Positions 1 through 8,754 are shown, counted from the stretch's first letter. The stretch is DNA of 64,000 nt from Actinacidiphila rubida (GCF_900110255.1 NZ_FODD01000037.1:1-64000), one strand, 5' to 3'. Notes: generated by a model not told the origin, from the letters alone. Numbers and translations are program-made.

Positions 1-681
1 CGCACCGCCCAGACCGTTCTGCGTGATGTCCTCACCCGTCACGGCCTTCACGACATCCGGCCCGGTGATGAACATCTGCGAGGTCTCACGGACCATGAAC
101 ACGAAGTCCGTCAGCGCCGGACTGTAGGCCGCACCACCCGCACACGGACCCAGCATCACCGAGATCTGCGGGATGACACCCGAAGCCCGCGTATTGCGCT
201 GAAAGATCCCGCCGTAGCCGGCCAGCGCCGACACACCCTCCTGGATCCGCGCACCCGCACCGTCGTTCAGCGACACCAGCGGAGCACCGGCCGAGATGGC
301 CATGTCCATGATCTTGTGGATCTTCGTGGCATGGGCCTCGCCCAACGCACCCCCGAAGATCCGGAAGTCGTGCGCGTACACGAACACCGTCCGGCCGTGG
401 ACCGTACCCCACCCGGTGATCACACCATCGGTGTACGGACGCTTCGCCTCCAGCCCGAACCCGCTCGCACGATGCCGCCGCAACGGCTCCACCTCACGGA
501 AGGAACCCTCGTCCAGCAGCAGATCGATCCGCTCCCGCGCCGTCAGCTTGCCCTTGGCCCGCTGCGCCTCGGTCGCCTTCTCGCTCGGCCCGCGCCAGAC
601 CTCCTCGCGAATCGCATGGAGTTCGGCCACGCGCCCCCGGGCGTCGTTCGCCGTGGCGGGCACCTCTTGCGATGTGGTCAT
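1..681 (-). CDS. accB: Acyl-CoA carboxylase beta subunit (carboxyltransferase), 3' end beyond window
   Basis: The first 227 residues of a biotin-dependent carboxyltransferase are visible; the family is usually about 530 aa, so the C-terminal half lies left of position 1. It moves the carboxyl group from carboxybiotin to acetyl- or propionyl-CoA, giving malonyl- or methylmalonyl-CoA in the cytoplasm. Family motifs in order are the [17 protein letters not shown] segment near residue 50, the [13 protein letters not shown] block, GAGARIQEG, and [13 protein letters not shown] with its oxyanion-hole glycines. The ATG start at 681 has no Shine-Dalgarno; a TACTGT box sits 6 nt upstream, suggesting a leaderless message. 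Substrate choice (accB or pccB) cannot be decided because the specificity residues are in the missing half. Confidence 0.9.
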   Translation of the reverse strand, partial: MTTSQEVPATANDARGRVAELHAIREEVWRGPSEKATEAQRAKGKLTARERIDLLLDEGSFREVEPLRRHRASGFGLEAKRPYTDGVITGWGTVHGRTVFVYAHDFRIFGGALGEAHATKIHKIMDMAISAGAPLVSLNDGAGARIQEGVSALAGYGGIFQRNTRASGVIPQISVMLGPCAGGAAYSPALTDFVFMVRETSQMFITGPDVVKAVTGEDITQNGLGGA

Positions 682-687
682 GCAACG

Positions 688-737
688 ACAGTACGAGCGG
701 GAGGCCCGGTTTCGGGCCATCGACTCTGTACAGTGTC
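688..737 (-). promoter_or_regulatory. Putative leaderless promoter and palindromic operator of accB
   Basis: A TACTGT -10-like box (688-693) is separated by 6 nt from the ATG at 681, the spacing expected when transcription starts at the start codon. Further upstream, 722-737 is a 16-nt near-perfect palindrome (GACTCTGTACAGTGTC, one mismatched pair), a plausible binding site for a dimeric regulator. No convincing -35 box is seen. Confidence 0.35.
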
Positions 738-859
738 CGTCCGCTCTTCATGGTGGAACCCGACAGACGCGCACGACCGCGGGCCCCGGCCCGGAGGAGG
801 CGGGGGCCCGCGATCGGGTTCGCCGGCCGGTCCCGCGGACCCGGGCCCGGCCGTCCGGG

Positions 860-1729
860 TCAGCGCCCGGCCACCGCCTCGGCCAGCGCGAGCACCCGGC
901 GCGCCTCCTCGACGTGCAGGTTCTCGATCATCCTGCCGTCCACCGTGACCACCCCGCGCCCCTGTGACGTGGCCTCTTCGAACGCGGCGATGATCCGCCG
1001 GGACCGCTCGACGTCGGCCTGGGCGGGTGCGTAGATCCGGTTGCAGGGCTCCAGTTGCCCGGGGTGGATCAGCGTCTTGCCGTCGAATCCCATCCTGCGG
1101 CCTTGGAGGGTCTCCTCCTCGAAGCCCGCCGTGTCCTTCACGTCGTTGTAGACACCGTCCAAGATGACCCGCCCGGTGGCCCGGGCCGCGAGCAGCGCCA
1201 TGGACAGTCCGGTGAGCAGCGGGGCCCGGCCCGGGACGTGCTCCGCGTGGAGCTCCTTGGCCAGGTCGTTGGTGCCCATGACGAGCACGGTGAGACGCTC
1301 GGAGGCACCGGCGATGGCGCGGGCGTCGAACATCGCGACCGGGGTCTCGATCATGGCCCAGATGGCGGTGCGGTCGGGGGCACCGGCCGCCTCCAGCGCG
1401 GCCTCGACGGCGCGGACGGTGTCCGGGGAGTCGACCTTGGGCACGACGACCGCGTCCGGGCCCGCCTCGGCGGCGGCCCGCAGGTCGTCGGCGTGCCAGG
1501 GGGTGCCGGGCGCGTTGACCCGGATGGTCACCTCGCGGTGGCCGTACTCGCCGCCGGCCGCGGCGGCCGCGACCCGGCCGCGGGCCTCGGCCTTGGCGTC
1601 CGGGGCGACGGAGTCCTCCAGGTCGAGGATCAGCGCGTCGGTGGGGAGGGTCTTGGCCTTCTCCAGGGCGCGCTCGTTGGCGCCGGGCATGTAGAGCACC
1701 GAACGGCGCGGGCGCGGCTCGCCGCTCAT
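860..1729 (-). CDS. HpcH/HpaI-type CoA-ester lyase (citrate lyase beta / malyl-CoA thioesterase-like)
   Basis: A 289-aa TIM-barrel protein of the HpcH/HpaI aldolase/citrate lyase family. Visible signatures are [14 protein letters not shown] (metal-binding Glu/Asp strand), the substrate-contacting Arg in [16 protein letters not shown], and [12 protein letters not shown] with the second metal-binding Glu. Members cleave or hydrolyse CoA esters such as malyl-, methylmalyl- or citramalyl-CoA. The ATG overlaps the stop of the upstream paralogue by 4 nt (ATGA), so the two are probably translationally coupled. In Rhodobacter a similar pair splits into a lyase (Mcl1) and a malyl-CoA thioesterase (Mcl2). 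Applying that split here is inference. Confidence 0.8.
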   Translation of the reverse strand: MSGEPRPRRSVLYMPGANERALEKAKTLPTDALILDLEDSVAPDAKAEARGRVAAAAAGGEYGHREVTIRVNAPGTPWHADDLRAAAEAGPDAVVVPKVDSPDTVRAVEAALEAAGAPDRTAIWAMIETPVAMFDARAIAGASERLTVLVMGTNDLAKELHAEHVPGRAPLLTGLSMALLAARATGRVILDGVYNDVKDTAGFEEETLQGRRMGFDGKTLIHPGQLEPCNRIYAPAQADVERSRRIIAAFEEATSQGRGVVTVDGRMIENLHVEEARRVLALAEAVAGR

Positions 1730-2811
1730 CGGGCCTCCTCCCCTGCGGTGGCGGCCGCGTAGGCCGCGGCGAGCTCGGGGTCGCGGGCGGCGAGCGCGTC
1801 CGCGAGGTCGGCGACGACCAGGCACTGCTTGTAGGTGGCGTCGTCCTGCATCTTGCCGTCGATCATCACCGCGCCGGTGCCGTCTCCCATGGCCGCGATG
1901 ACCCGGCGGGCCCAGGCGACGTCCTGCGGCGACGGGGAGAACACGCGCTTGGCGATGCCGATCTGCACCGGGTGCAGCGACCAGGCGCCCACGCAGCCGA
2001 GCAGGAACGCGTTGCGGAACTGGTCCTCGCACGCGGTGGTGTCCTGGATGTCCCCGAACGGCCCGTAGTAGGGCAGGATGCCGTGCGCCGCGCAGGCGTC
2101 GACCATCCGCGCGATCGTGTAGTGCCACAGGTCCTGCTGGAACGTCGGCCGCGGCCCGTCGCCGGCGGCTCCCCCGCCGGAGGCGGGCGGATCGGCGCGC
2201 ACCAGGTAGTCGGGGTGGCCGCCGCCGACCCGGGTGGTCTTCATCCGGCGGCTGGCGGCCAGGTCGGCCGGGCCGAGCGAGATGCCCTGCATCCGGGGGC
2301 TGGCGCCGGCGATCTCCTCGACGGCGGCCACACCGGCGGCGGTCTCCAGGATGGCGTGCACGAGGATCGGCCGGGTGAGTCCGGCCTTGGCCTCCAGCTG
2401 GGCGAGCAGCCGGTCCACGTAGTGGATGTCCTGCGCGCCCTCGACCTTGGGCACCATGACGACGTCGAGCTTGCCGCCGATCTCGGGCACGAGGGTGAGC
2501 AGGTCGTCCAGCGCCCAGGGCGAGTCGAGGCTGTTGATCCGCGTCCACAGCTGGGTGTCGCCGAAGTCCACGTCCCGCGCGGTCTTCACCAGCCCGGCGC
2601 GGGCCGCCTCCTTGCGGTCGGCGGGGACGGCGTCCTCCAGGTTGCCGAGCAGGACGTCCACCTGCGGCGCGAGGGACGGCACCTTGGCCGCCATCTTCTC
2701 GTTGCCGGGGTCGAAGAAGTGGATCATCCGTGAGGGCCGGAACGGCACCTCCCGCACGGGGGCCGGAGCCCCCACGGCCAGCGGGCGGAAGAAGTCCTTC
2801 GCCGAGCGCAT
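1726..2811 (-). CDS. HpcH/HpaI-family malyl-CoA lyase-like protein
   Basis: A 361-aa paralogue of the next gene, closer to the longer malyl-CoA lyase (Mcl1) group. It shows [17 protein letters not shown], the RINS substrate Arg, [18 protein letters not shown] with the metal-binding Glu, and a C-terminal WSLHPVQI segment. The likely reaction is reversible cleavage of malyl- or methylmalyl-CoA to acetyl/propionyl-CoA and glyoxylate, as in the ethylmalonyl-CoA pathway; ccr and meaA are not in this window. The ATG at 2811 was chosen over an in-frame GTG further up because GGGAG lies 5 nt before it. A TAGGGT box at 2852-2857 could start its transcript. Confidence 0.8.
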   Translation of the reverse strand: MRSAKDFFRPLAVGAPAPVREVPFRPSRMIHFFDPGNEKMAAKVPSLAPQVDVLLGNLEDAVPADRKEAARAGLVKTARDVDFGDTQLWTRINSLDSPWALDDLLTLVPEIGGKLDVVMVPKVEGAQDIHYVDRLLAQLEAKAGLTRPILVHAILETAAGVAAVEEIAGASPRMQGISLGPADLAASRRMKTTRVGGGHPDYLVRADPPASGGGAAGDGPRPTFQQDLWHYTIARMVDACAAHGILPYYGPFGDIQDTTACEDQFRNAFLLGCVGAWSLHPVQIGIAKRVFSPSPQDVAWARRVIAAMGDGTGAVMIDGKMQDDATYKQCLVVADLADALAARDPELAAAYAAATAGEEAR

Positions 2812-2877
2812 GCGATCTCCCGGTTGTCGGTCGGGGTGAGGGTGTGGCGCCACCCTACGGGGAGCGGCCCTCGCCGG

Positions 2878-3396
2878 TTACCCGACAGTACGTGTGCCGT
2901 TCGTCACCGGTGACCAGCGCATCGCGAGATCGGGTTCGCGCTCCATGTTGCCGGAGCCGTCGGTCTCCGCCGTGACGGTGAAGCCGTGGCGGACGTAGAA
3001 CGCGCGCGCGTCGGTGTTCTTCTGGAACACGAACAGGCCGAGCCCGTCCGGCCGGTGGGCCTTGGCGGCGGCCAGCAGGAGGCTGCCGATGCCGTGCCTG
3101 CGGTGCTCGGCCAGCAGGTAGAGGGCGTCGAGTTCGTCGCCCTCGACGGCGGCGTAGCCGACCACGGCGCCGTCGGCCTCGGCCACCCAGACGGCGCTGC
3201 CGGGCAGCACGACGTCCCGCACCCAGGACTCCACCTCGGCGTCGCTGCGCTTGCGCGGCGGCAGGTAGGGCATGGTCGCCTCGCGCGACCTGATGTGGAC
3301 CTGAGCGATGGCGGCCGCGTCGGCCGGCTGGGCGGGGCGTACCAGCGGCGCGGGGCGGGAGCCGGCGGGGGCGTTCTCACGGGAGGTGTCGGTCAC
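2878..3396 (-). CDS. GNAT family N-acetyltransferase
   Basis: A 172-aa acyl-CoA N-acyltransferase. The fold signature is clear: a central strand ALYLLAEHRRHGIGSLL contains the acetyl-CoA pyrophosphate loop (R-R-H-G-I-G, the Q/RxxGxG/A motif). LFVFQKNTDARAFYVRHGF then matches motif B. About 20 N-terminal residues before the domain are disordered-looking and Pro/Ala-rich. The substrate cannot be told. The GTG start at 3396 has a TAGGGT box exactly 6 nt upstream and no Shine-Dalgarno, so it is probably leaderless. It stands alone, downstream of a secreted-protein gene and upstream of the lyase pair. Confidence 0.85.
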   Translation of the reverse strand: MTDTSRENAPAGSRPAPLVRPAQPADAAAIAQVHIRSREATMPYLPPRKRSDAEVESWVRDVVLPGSAVWVAEADGAVVGYAAVEGDELDALYLLAEHRRHGIGSLLLAAAKAHRPDGLGLFVFQKNTDARAFYVRHGFTVTAETDGSGNMEREPDLAMRWSPVTNGTRTVG

Positions 3397-3402
3397 CCCG
3401 GC

Positions 3403-3408
3403 ACCCTA
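3403..3408 (-). promoter_or_regulatory. -10 box of a leaderless promoter (GNAT gene)
   Basis: TAGGGT on the minus strand is followed by 6 nt and then the GTG start at 3396. This spacing puts the transcription start on the start codon. No -35 consensus is evident. Confidence 0.35.
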
Positions 3409-3546
3409 CGAGGACACCACCCGCCCGGCCGAACGGTTTTCCGCCGGCCGGACGGGTGGCGAGGGCCCGGAGCGCGGGCCCGGAGGCGCGGTACCGCGGC
3501 TGCGGTGCCGCGCGGTGTGCTTCGGGTGCGCTCGGCTCCGCCGGGG

Positions 3547-4098
3547 TCAGCAGCCGCCGCAGTTGTAGTAGAGGACGTCCCAGTGGCTGCCCTCGTCGGT
3601 GTAGACGTTCCCGGCGGCGGAGTCCCACATGGGGTAGCCGTCGCCGCGCAGCCCGGCGTACGCGAACACGTTGTGCACGTAGTTGTTGAGACAGGTGTAC
3701 TTGCTCATGTCGAGCTTGTAGCCGTTGTAGTGCGAGTACGTGCCGCTGGCGTGGCCGACCTCGGTGCCGCCGGTGATGTTGATCGCGCAGCCGCTGGCGT
3801 GCTTGAGGGTCACGGCGCCCTGCGCGGTGGCCTGGTTGAGGCCGTCGAAGGACGTGCACGTGGAGTTGTTGCGGTTGGTGCAGCCGCCGGACGACGACCA
3901 GGTGATGCCGGCCGCACGGAACATGCTCTCGGCCTGCGCCTGCGTCAGCTTGGTGACCGCGAACGCGTCGTGGCTCGAGGCGAGCCCGACGCCGGGCGCG
4001 AAGAGCACGGTGAGCAGGAGCGTCAGGGCGGTGACCACCGCCCGCAGACGGGTGCGCGGACGCGCGGGGGACGGGACGACCAGGGTGGTGCTGCTCAT
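3547..4098 (-). CDS. Secreted small cysteine-rich protein with M15-type zinc peptidase motifs
   Basis: A 183-aa precursor with an Arg-rich n-region and hydrophobic core (residues about 17-40), a standard Sec signal peptide ending near 40-47. The mature part carries six cysteines (73, 81, 104, 136, 180, 183), enough for three disulfides. Two segments match the zinc site of M15 DD-/LD-peptidases: S122-H123-x2-G126-x3-D130, the SxHxxGxAxD pattern with His and Asp seven apart, and E169-x2-H172 in DEGSHWDVLYY. I infer an extracellular zinc metallopeptidase or a derived cell-wall binding protein. The family name is inference from motifs. The ATG at 4098 follows GGAGGA. Confidence 0.7.
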   Translation of the reverse strand: MSSTTLVVPSPARPRTRLRAVVTALTLLLTVLFAPGVGLASSHDAFAVTKLTQAQAESMFRAAGITWSSSGGCTNRNNSTCTSFDGLNQATAQGAVTLKHASGCAINITGGTEVGHASGTYSHYNGYKLDMSKYTCLNNYVHNVFAYAGLRGDGYPMWDSAAGNVYTDEGSHWDVLYYNCGGC

Positions 4099-4285
4099 GC
4101 GATCTCCTCCTGCGGAGGCGGGCGTTGCCGCCTGGGATGGGGGATGTGCAGGTGGCGCAGGAGGAGTCTGCCCGAGCTCTACGCGCGTCCGCCAGGGTTC
4201 GGCCCGGATCTCCGTGCGGGCCCGGTCCTGGTCGCCGGACGGGCCCGCCGTGATCGCCCCGGGTCACCCCGGCACTACCGCGCCG

Positions 4286-5896
4286 TCACTCCTGGGGTTC
4301 GAGGCCGGCCCGCAGCAGGCCGTAGGCGTAGGCGTCGTCCAGGGCCTGCCAGGACGCGGCGATGACGTTGTCCGCTACGCCCACCGTGGACCACTCACCG
4401 CTGCCGTCGGTGGTGGTGATCAGCACCCGCGTGGTGGAGTCGGTGCCCGAACGGCCTTCCAGGATGCGGACCTTGTAGTCGACGAGGGCGAAGCCGGCCA
4501 GTTGCGGGTAGATCCGCTCCAGGCCCACCCGCAGCGCGCGGTCGAGCGCGTTGACCGGGCCGTTGCCCTCGGCGGTGGCGACGATCCGCTCCCCCTTGGC
4601 CCACACCTTGACCGTCGCCTCGTTGGCGTGGATGCCGTCGGGGCGGTCCTCGATGATGGCGCGCCAGGACTCGGTGCGGAAGAAGCGGCGCGGGGTGCGT
4701 CCGCCGGCCTGCTCGACCTCACCGCGCATCAGCAGCGCGAACGAGGCGTCCGCGGCCTCGTAGGTGTAGCCCTGCAGCTCACGCTCCTTGACCCGGTCGA
4801 CGACGCGCTGCACCAGCGCGCGGTCGCCACCGAGGTCGATGCCCAGTTCCCGGCCCTTGAGCTCGATGGACGCGCGCCCGGCCATGTCGGAGACCAGCAT
4901 CCGCATGGTGTTGCCGACCAGTTCGGGGTCGATGTGCTGGTACAGGTCCGGGTCGATCTTGATGGCCGAGGCGTGCAGCCCGGCCTTGTGCGCGAACGCG
5001 GACACGCCGACGTACGGCTGGTGGGTGGACGGCGGCAGGTTGACGACCTCGGCGATGGCGTGCGAGATCCGCGTCATCTCGCCGAGCGCGCCGTCGGGCA
5101 GCACCCGGCGGCCGTGCTTGAGCTCCAGCGCGGCCACGACCGGGAAGAGGTTGGCGTTGCCGACCCGCTCGCCGTAGCCGTTGGCGGTGCACTGCACGTG
5201 GGTGGCCCCGGCGTCCACCGCGGCCAGGGTGTTGGCGACCGCGCAGCCGGAGTCGTCCTGGGCGTGGATGCCCAGGCGGGCGCCGGTGTCGGCGAGCACC
5301 AGCCCGGTGACGGCCTGCACCTGGGCGGGCAGCATGCCGCCGTTGGTGTCGCACAGCACGACGACCGAGGCCCCGGCCTCGTGCGCGGCGCGGACGACGT
5401 CGGTGGCGTAGGCGGCGTCGGCCCGGTAGCCGTCGAAGAAGTGCTCGCAGTCCACGAAGACCCGGCGGCCCTGGGCGACGAGGTAGGAGACGGTGTCCCT
5501 GACCATCTCCAGGTTCTCCTCGAGCGTGGTGCGCAGGGCCAGCTCCACGTGCCGGTCGTGCGACTTGGCGACCAGTGTGATGACCGGGGCGCCGGACTCC
5601 AGCAGCGCGTTGACCTGCGGGTCCTCGGCGGCCGAGGCGTTCGCCCGGCGGGTGGCGCCGAACGCGACCAGGACGGAGTTGCGCAGCTTGAGCTCGCCGC
5701 GGGCCCGGGCGAAGAACTCGGTGTCGCGCGGGTTGGCGCCGGGCCAGCCGCCCTCGATGAAGCCCACCCCGAAGTCGTCCAGGTGCCGCGCGATCGTCAG
5801 CTTGTCCGCGACGGTGAGGTTGATCCCCTCACGCTGGGCGCCGTCGCGCAGCGTGGTGTCGAAGACGTGGAAGCCGTCGTCGAGTTCCGTGGTCAT
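4286..5896 (-). CDS. cimA: Citramalate synthase / 2-isopropylmalate synthase-family enzyme
   Basis: A 536-aa DRE-TIM metallolyase. The N-terminal barrel shows DTTLRDGAQ (the R-D metal and catalytic pair), FIEGGWPGANP, the HAQDDSGCAVAN metal histidine region and GYGERVGNANL. The C-terminal 150 residues form the LeuA-type allosteric domain. Length and the FIEGGWPG variant fit citramalate synthase (pyruvate plus acetyl-CoA to citramalate, a threonine-independent route to isoleucine). Orthologues are often labelled LeuA-like, so substrate remains inferred. The ATG at 5896 follows AGGAG by 9 nt; upstream in-frame codons have no ribosome site. A candidate attenuator precedes it, and ilvE lies upstream on the same strand. 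Confidence 0.88.
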   Translation of the reverse strand: MTTELDDGFHVFDTTLRDGAQREGINLTVADKLTIARHLDDFGVGFIEGGWPGANPRDTEFFARARGELKLRNSVLVAFGATRRANASAAEDPQVNALLESGAPVITLVAKSHDRHVELALRTTLEENLEMVRDTVSYLVAQGRRVFVDCEHFFDGYRADAAYATDVVRAAHEAGASVVVLCDTNGGMLPAQVQAVTGLVLADTGARLGIHAQDDSGCAVANTLAAVDAGATHVQCTANGYGERVGNANLFPVVAALELKHGRRVLPDGALGEMTRISHAIAEVVNLPPSTHQPYVGVSAFAHKAGLHASAIKIDPDLYQHIDPELVGNTMRMLVSDMAGRASIELKGRELGIDLGGDRALVQRVVDRVKERELQGYTYEAADASFALLMRGEVEQAGGRTPRRFFRTESWRAIIEDRPDGIHANEATVKVWAKGERIVATAEGNGPVNALDRALRVGLERIYPQLAGFALVDYKVRILEGRSGTDSTTRVLITTTDGSGEWSTVGVADNVIAASWQALDDAYAYGLLRAGLEPQE

Positions 5897-6024
5897 AGCC
5901 GTCTCACTCCTGTCAGGTGGATGGGTGTCCCCCGGGCGGCCTGAACCCACCCGGAGGTTCCGACTCCACTTGCCCCCAGCTCTCCCGTGCGAATTCGCCT
6001 CCGGCGCGGATGGGCCGGGAAACG

Positions 6025-6137
6025 AAAAAACCTCTCGCGGATGCGAGAGGTCTGCACGCGGGTCTGGGACACGGTGACGCTTCACTGGGGTCAGTGGGGC
6101 GTCACTGCGGACCGGCGTGCCTGCGGCCAATAATCAT
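6025..6137 (-). promoter_or_regulatory. Candidate leader-peptide attenuator upstream of cimA
   Basis: In RNA order: a 12-codon ORF (6137-6102) reading M-I-I-G-R-R-H-A-G-P-Q-stop, with two adjacent isoleucine codons. Next is a stem-loop (GTGACGC at 6099-6105 with 6074-6080, plus an inner CACTG/CAGTG stem), extended by pairing of 6110-6120 with 6054-6064. Last is an intrinsic terminator (CCTCTCGC/GCGAGAGG, 6031-6050) followed by six U (6025-6030). Segment 6054-6060 could alternatively pair with 6036-6044 and break the terminator. There is no Shine-Dalgarno before the ATG; a GTG five codons earlier, in frame, follows CAGACT by 6 nt and could be a leaderless start. Confidence 0.55.
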
Positions 6138-6140
6138 GGC

Positions 6141-6368
6141 GGGCGAGGACACGTTCGCAGTCTGCCACACCGCTCCGCTCGCGCCGCACCCGTCTCACCA
6201 TCCGGTCCCCCCCGCCCGCCCCTCGGTCACCCCCCGCCGGGGCAGGGGCTCGCCGTCCTGGCGGGGGGGGTCGCCCTGTGCGGGCGAACGGCAACCCTCC
6301 GGGGCAGCCCCTCCCGCGCAGGGCGAACCGCTGCCCGGGGAGGGCGAACCGCTGGGAGAGGGGCGTCG
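6141..6368. repeat. Intergenic region with repeated GGCGAACCGC words between ilvE and the cimA leader
   Basis: No gene is seen here. Positions about 6262-6356 hold short imperfect repeats: a GTCGCCCTGTGCGGGCGAA hairpin, then CAGGGCGAACCGC and GAGGGCGAACCGC. The same words recur around 48.8-49.1 kb. Upstream of them is a C-rich tract (6205-6240). A plausible role is transcript end for ilvE, but no U-tract hairpin is obvious. Confidence 0.45.
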
Positions 6369-7457
6369 TCAGACGCCCAGGGGGTGCATCCAGGTGTGCG
6401 CGTCAGCGGAACGGCCGGTCTGGATGTCGAGGAGCGCGGAGCGCAACCGCATGGTGACCTCGCCGGGCTGCCCGTCCGCGACGGACCAGTCCGCACGGGT
6501 GGACTTCACCGACCCCACGGGAGTGATCACCGCGGCGGTGCCGCACGCGAACACCTCGGTGAGCGTGCCGTCCTCGTTGCCCCGCTTCCAGTCCTCGACG
6601 CTGATCCGGCCCTCGCTCACCTCGTAGCCGAGGTCCGCGGCGATGTTGAGCAGCGAGTCGCGGGTGATGCCCGGCAGCAGCGAGCCGGACAGCTCGGGGG
6701 TGACGATGCGGTCCCCGTACACGAAGTACAGGTTCATGCCGCCCATCTCCTCGATCCAGCAGCGCTCGATCGCGTCGAGCCACACGACCTGGTCGCAGCC
6801 GTGCTCGATGGCCTGGGCCTGGGCGACGAGGGACGCGGCGTAGTTGCCGCCGGTCTTGGCCGCGCCGGTGCCGCCGGGCGCGGCGCGCACGTACTCCTCG
6901 GACAGCCAGACGGAGACCGGCTTGACGCCGCCGGAGAAGTAGGCGCCGGCCGGGGAGGCGATGACGAGGAAGAGGTACTCGTTGGCGGGGCGGACGCCAA
7001 GGCCGACCTCGGAGGCGAACATGAACGGCCGCAGGTACAGCGACGCCTCACCCTGGCTCGGCACCCACGCCTTGTCCTGCCGCACCAGCGCGTCGCACGC
7101 GGCGATGAAGGTCTCGACGGGCAGTTCGGGCATCGCCAGCCGGCGGGCGGACGCCTGGAAGCGCTCGGCGTTGGCCTCGGGCCGGAAGGTGGCGACGCTG
7201 CCGTCGGGCTGGCGGTACGCCTTGAGGCCCTCGAAGATCGTCTGCGCGTAGTGCAGCGTCATGTTGGCCGGGTCGATGGACAGCGGCGCGTACGGGACGA
7301 GCTCCGCGTCGTGCCAGCCACGGCCCTCGGTCCACCGGATGGTGACCATGTGGTCGGTGAAGTGGCGTCCGAAGCCGGGGCTGGCGAGGATCGCTTCGCG
7401 CTCGGCGTCGGCCAGTGGGTGCGACGAGGGCTTGAGCTCGATCGTGGGCGTCGTCAT
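6369..7457 (-). CDS. ilvE: Branched-chain amino acid aminotransferase
   Basis: A 362-aa fold-type IV PLP aminotransferase making the last step of Ile, Leu and Val synthesis (2-oxo acid plus glutamate). Family features are [14 protein letters not shown], the early Tyr/Phe substrate pocket, the PLP lysine in [27 protein letters not shown] and the phosphate-binding [13 protein letters not shown]. Length is as expected. The ATG at 7457 follows AAGGA by 8 nt; the open frame continues upstream but without family sequence. It lies between leuB and cimA, all on the minus strand, forming a branched-chain amino acid block with separate transcripts suggested by the gaps. Confidence 0.96.
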   Translation of the reverse strand: MTTPTIELKPSSHPLADAEREAILASPGFGRHFTDHMVTIRWTEGRGWHDAELVPYAPLSIDPANMTLHYAQTIFEGLKAYRQPDGSVATFRPEANAERFQASARRLAMPELPVETFIAACDALVRQDKAWVPSQGEASLYLRPFMFASEVGLGVRPANEYLFLVIASPAGAYFSGGVKPVSVWLSEEYVRAAPGGTGAAKTGGNYAASLVAQAQAIEHGCDQVVWLDAIERCWIEEMGGMNLYFVYGDRIVTPELSGSLLPGITRDSLLNIAADLGYEVSEGRISVEDWKRGNEDGTLTEVFACGTAAVITPVGSVKSTRADWSVADGQPGEVTMRLRSALLDIQTGRSADAHTWMHPLGV

Positions 7458-7529
7458 GTGTGGTTCCTTCACCGTCTTCCGCTCTGCCGTCCCGGATGCT
7501 AGGACGTCCAAGTTTCGCGCCGTACCGCG

Positions 7530-7560
7530 GCCCCGCCACCGATTATCGCAGCGGCGGGGC
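7530..7560 (-). terminator. Hairpin between leuB and ilvE
   Basis: An 8-bp perfect stem (GCCCCGCC at 7530-7537 with GGCGGGGC at 7553-7560) encloses a 15-nt loop, 34 nt past the leuB stop. There is no U-tract, which is common for Streptomyces terminators, so termination is plausible rather than certain. Confidence 0.4.
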
Positions 7561-7593
7561 CGGGTACCTACCTCTGGGCGCGGTTCAGCCGGG

Positions 7594-8637
7594 TCAGGCC
7601 GAGACCCGGGCCGCCAGCGCGTCCCCGATCTCCACCGTGGACCGGGCCGGACGGCCGGCACGCTCGGCGAGGTCGGCCTGGACGGCGGCCTCGATCCTGG
7701 CGGCCTCGGCCTCGTAGCCGAGGTGCCGCAGGAGCAGGGCGACGGAGAGCACGGTCGCGGTCGGGTCGGCCTTGGACTGGCCGGCGATGTCCGGCGCGGA
7801 GCCGTGCACCGGCTCGAACATCGAGGGGAACGTGCGGCCGGGGTTGATGTTGCCGCTGGCCGCCACGCCGATGCCGCCGGACACGGCCGCGGCGAGGTCG
7901 GTGATGATGTCGCCGAACAGGTTGTCGGTGACGATCACGTCGAAGCGCTCGGGCTGCGTGGTGAGGAAGATCGTGGCCGCGTCCACGTGCAGGTAGTCCG
8001 TGGTGACGTCGGGGTACTCCGCGCCGACGGCCTCGAAGATCCGGGTCCACAGCCGGCCGGCGTGCACCAGGACGTTGTTCTTGTGGACCAGGGTGAGCTT
8101 CTTGCGCGGGCGGGCCTGCGCACGCTCGTAGGCGTCACGCACCACGCGCTCGATGCCGTACGCGGTGTTGAGGCTGACCTCGGTGGCGACCTCGTGCGGG
8201 GTGCCGGTCCTGATGGTGCCGCCGTTGCCGGTGTACGGGCCCTCGGTGCCCTCGCGGACCACCACGAAGTCGATCTCCGGGCTGCCGGCCAGCGGCGTGC
8301 CCACGCCCGGGTACAGCTTGCTCGGGCGCAGGTTGACGTGGTGGTCGAAGGCGAAGCGGAGCTTCAGCAGGAAGCCGCGCTCCAGCACGCCGGACGGCAC
8401 CGACGGGTCACCGATGGCGCCGAGCAGGATCGCGTCGTGCGCCGTCAGCTGCTCGAGGTCGTCGTCGGTGAGGGTCTGGCCGGTGGCGTGGTACCGCTTG
8501 GCGCCGAAGTCGTAGTCCTTCGTCTCCAGCTTCACGTCCTGCGGGAGTACGGAGGACAGGACCTTGAGGCCTTCGGTGACGACTTCGGGCCCGATTCCGT
8601 CGCCGGGGATGACTGCGAGGCTGAGGGTGCGAGACAT
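7594..8637 (-). CDS. leuB: 3-isopropylmalate dehydrogenase
   Basis: A 347-aa NAD-dependent beta-decarboxylating dehydrogenase: 3-isopropylmalate to 4-methyl-2-oxopentanoate in leucine synthesis. Clear motifs are [10 protein letters not shown] at the N terminus, the short actinobacterial-type [15 protein letters not shown] region, K-NN in VHKNNVL, the metal-binding [12 protein letters not shown] and the NAD-binding [12 protein letters not shown]. The start fits the family exactly. A TAGGGT box lies 6 nt before the ATG, with GTGTCA 17 nt further up, pointing to a leaderless transcript. A weak GGAG also lies 12 nt before the start. A 6-bp inverted repeat upstream may be an operator. Confidence 0.97.
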   Translation of the reverse strand: MSRTLSLAVIPGDGIGPEVVTEGLKVLSSVLPQDVKLETKDYDFGAKRYHATGQTLTDDDLEQLTAHDAILLGAIGDPSVPSGVLERGFLLKLRFAFDHHVNLRPSKLYPGVGTPLAGSPEIDFVVVREGTEGPYTGNGGTIRTGTPHEVATEVSLNTAYGIERVVRDAYERAQARPRKKLTLVHKNNVLVHAGRLWTRIFEAVGAEYPDVTTDYLHVDAATIFLTTQPERFDVIVTDNLFGDIITDLAAAVSGGIGVAASGNINPGRTFPSMFEPVHGSAPDIAGQSKADPTATVLSVALLLRHLGYEAEAARIEAAVQADLAERAGRPARSTVEIGDALAARVSA

Positions 8638-8643
8638 GCCCGC

Positions 8644-8693
8644 ACCCTACTCCGCGTCCCATCCCGTGACACACGCCGTCCGCATGCCGGACG
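8644..8693 (-). promoter_or_regulatory. leuB promoter with inverted-repeat operator
   Basis: The minus strand has TAGGGT (8644-8649) 6 nt before the ATG and GTGTCA (8667-8672, 4 of 6 to TTGACA) with a 17-nt spacer. Just upstream is CGTCCG-N5-CGGACG (8677-8693), a perfect 6-bp inverted repeat in position for an activator or repressor of leucine genes. Confidence 0.45.
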
Positions 8694-8754
8694 AAAGGTG
8701 CGACCGACGGGGCCGTACGGGGGGCCGGGGGCGGCCGGAGCGGCGGGCCGGTGG

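Noticed and set aside
860-2548. A 562-aa fusion of the two lyase genes
   Set aside because: The first half is out-of-frame translation of the upstream lyase. The true start is the ATG at 1729 in the ATGA overlap.
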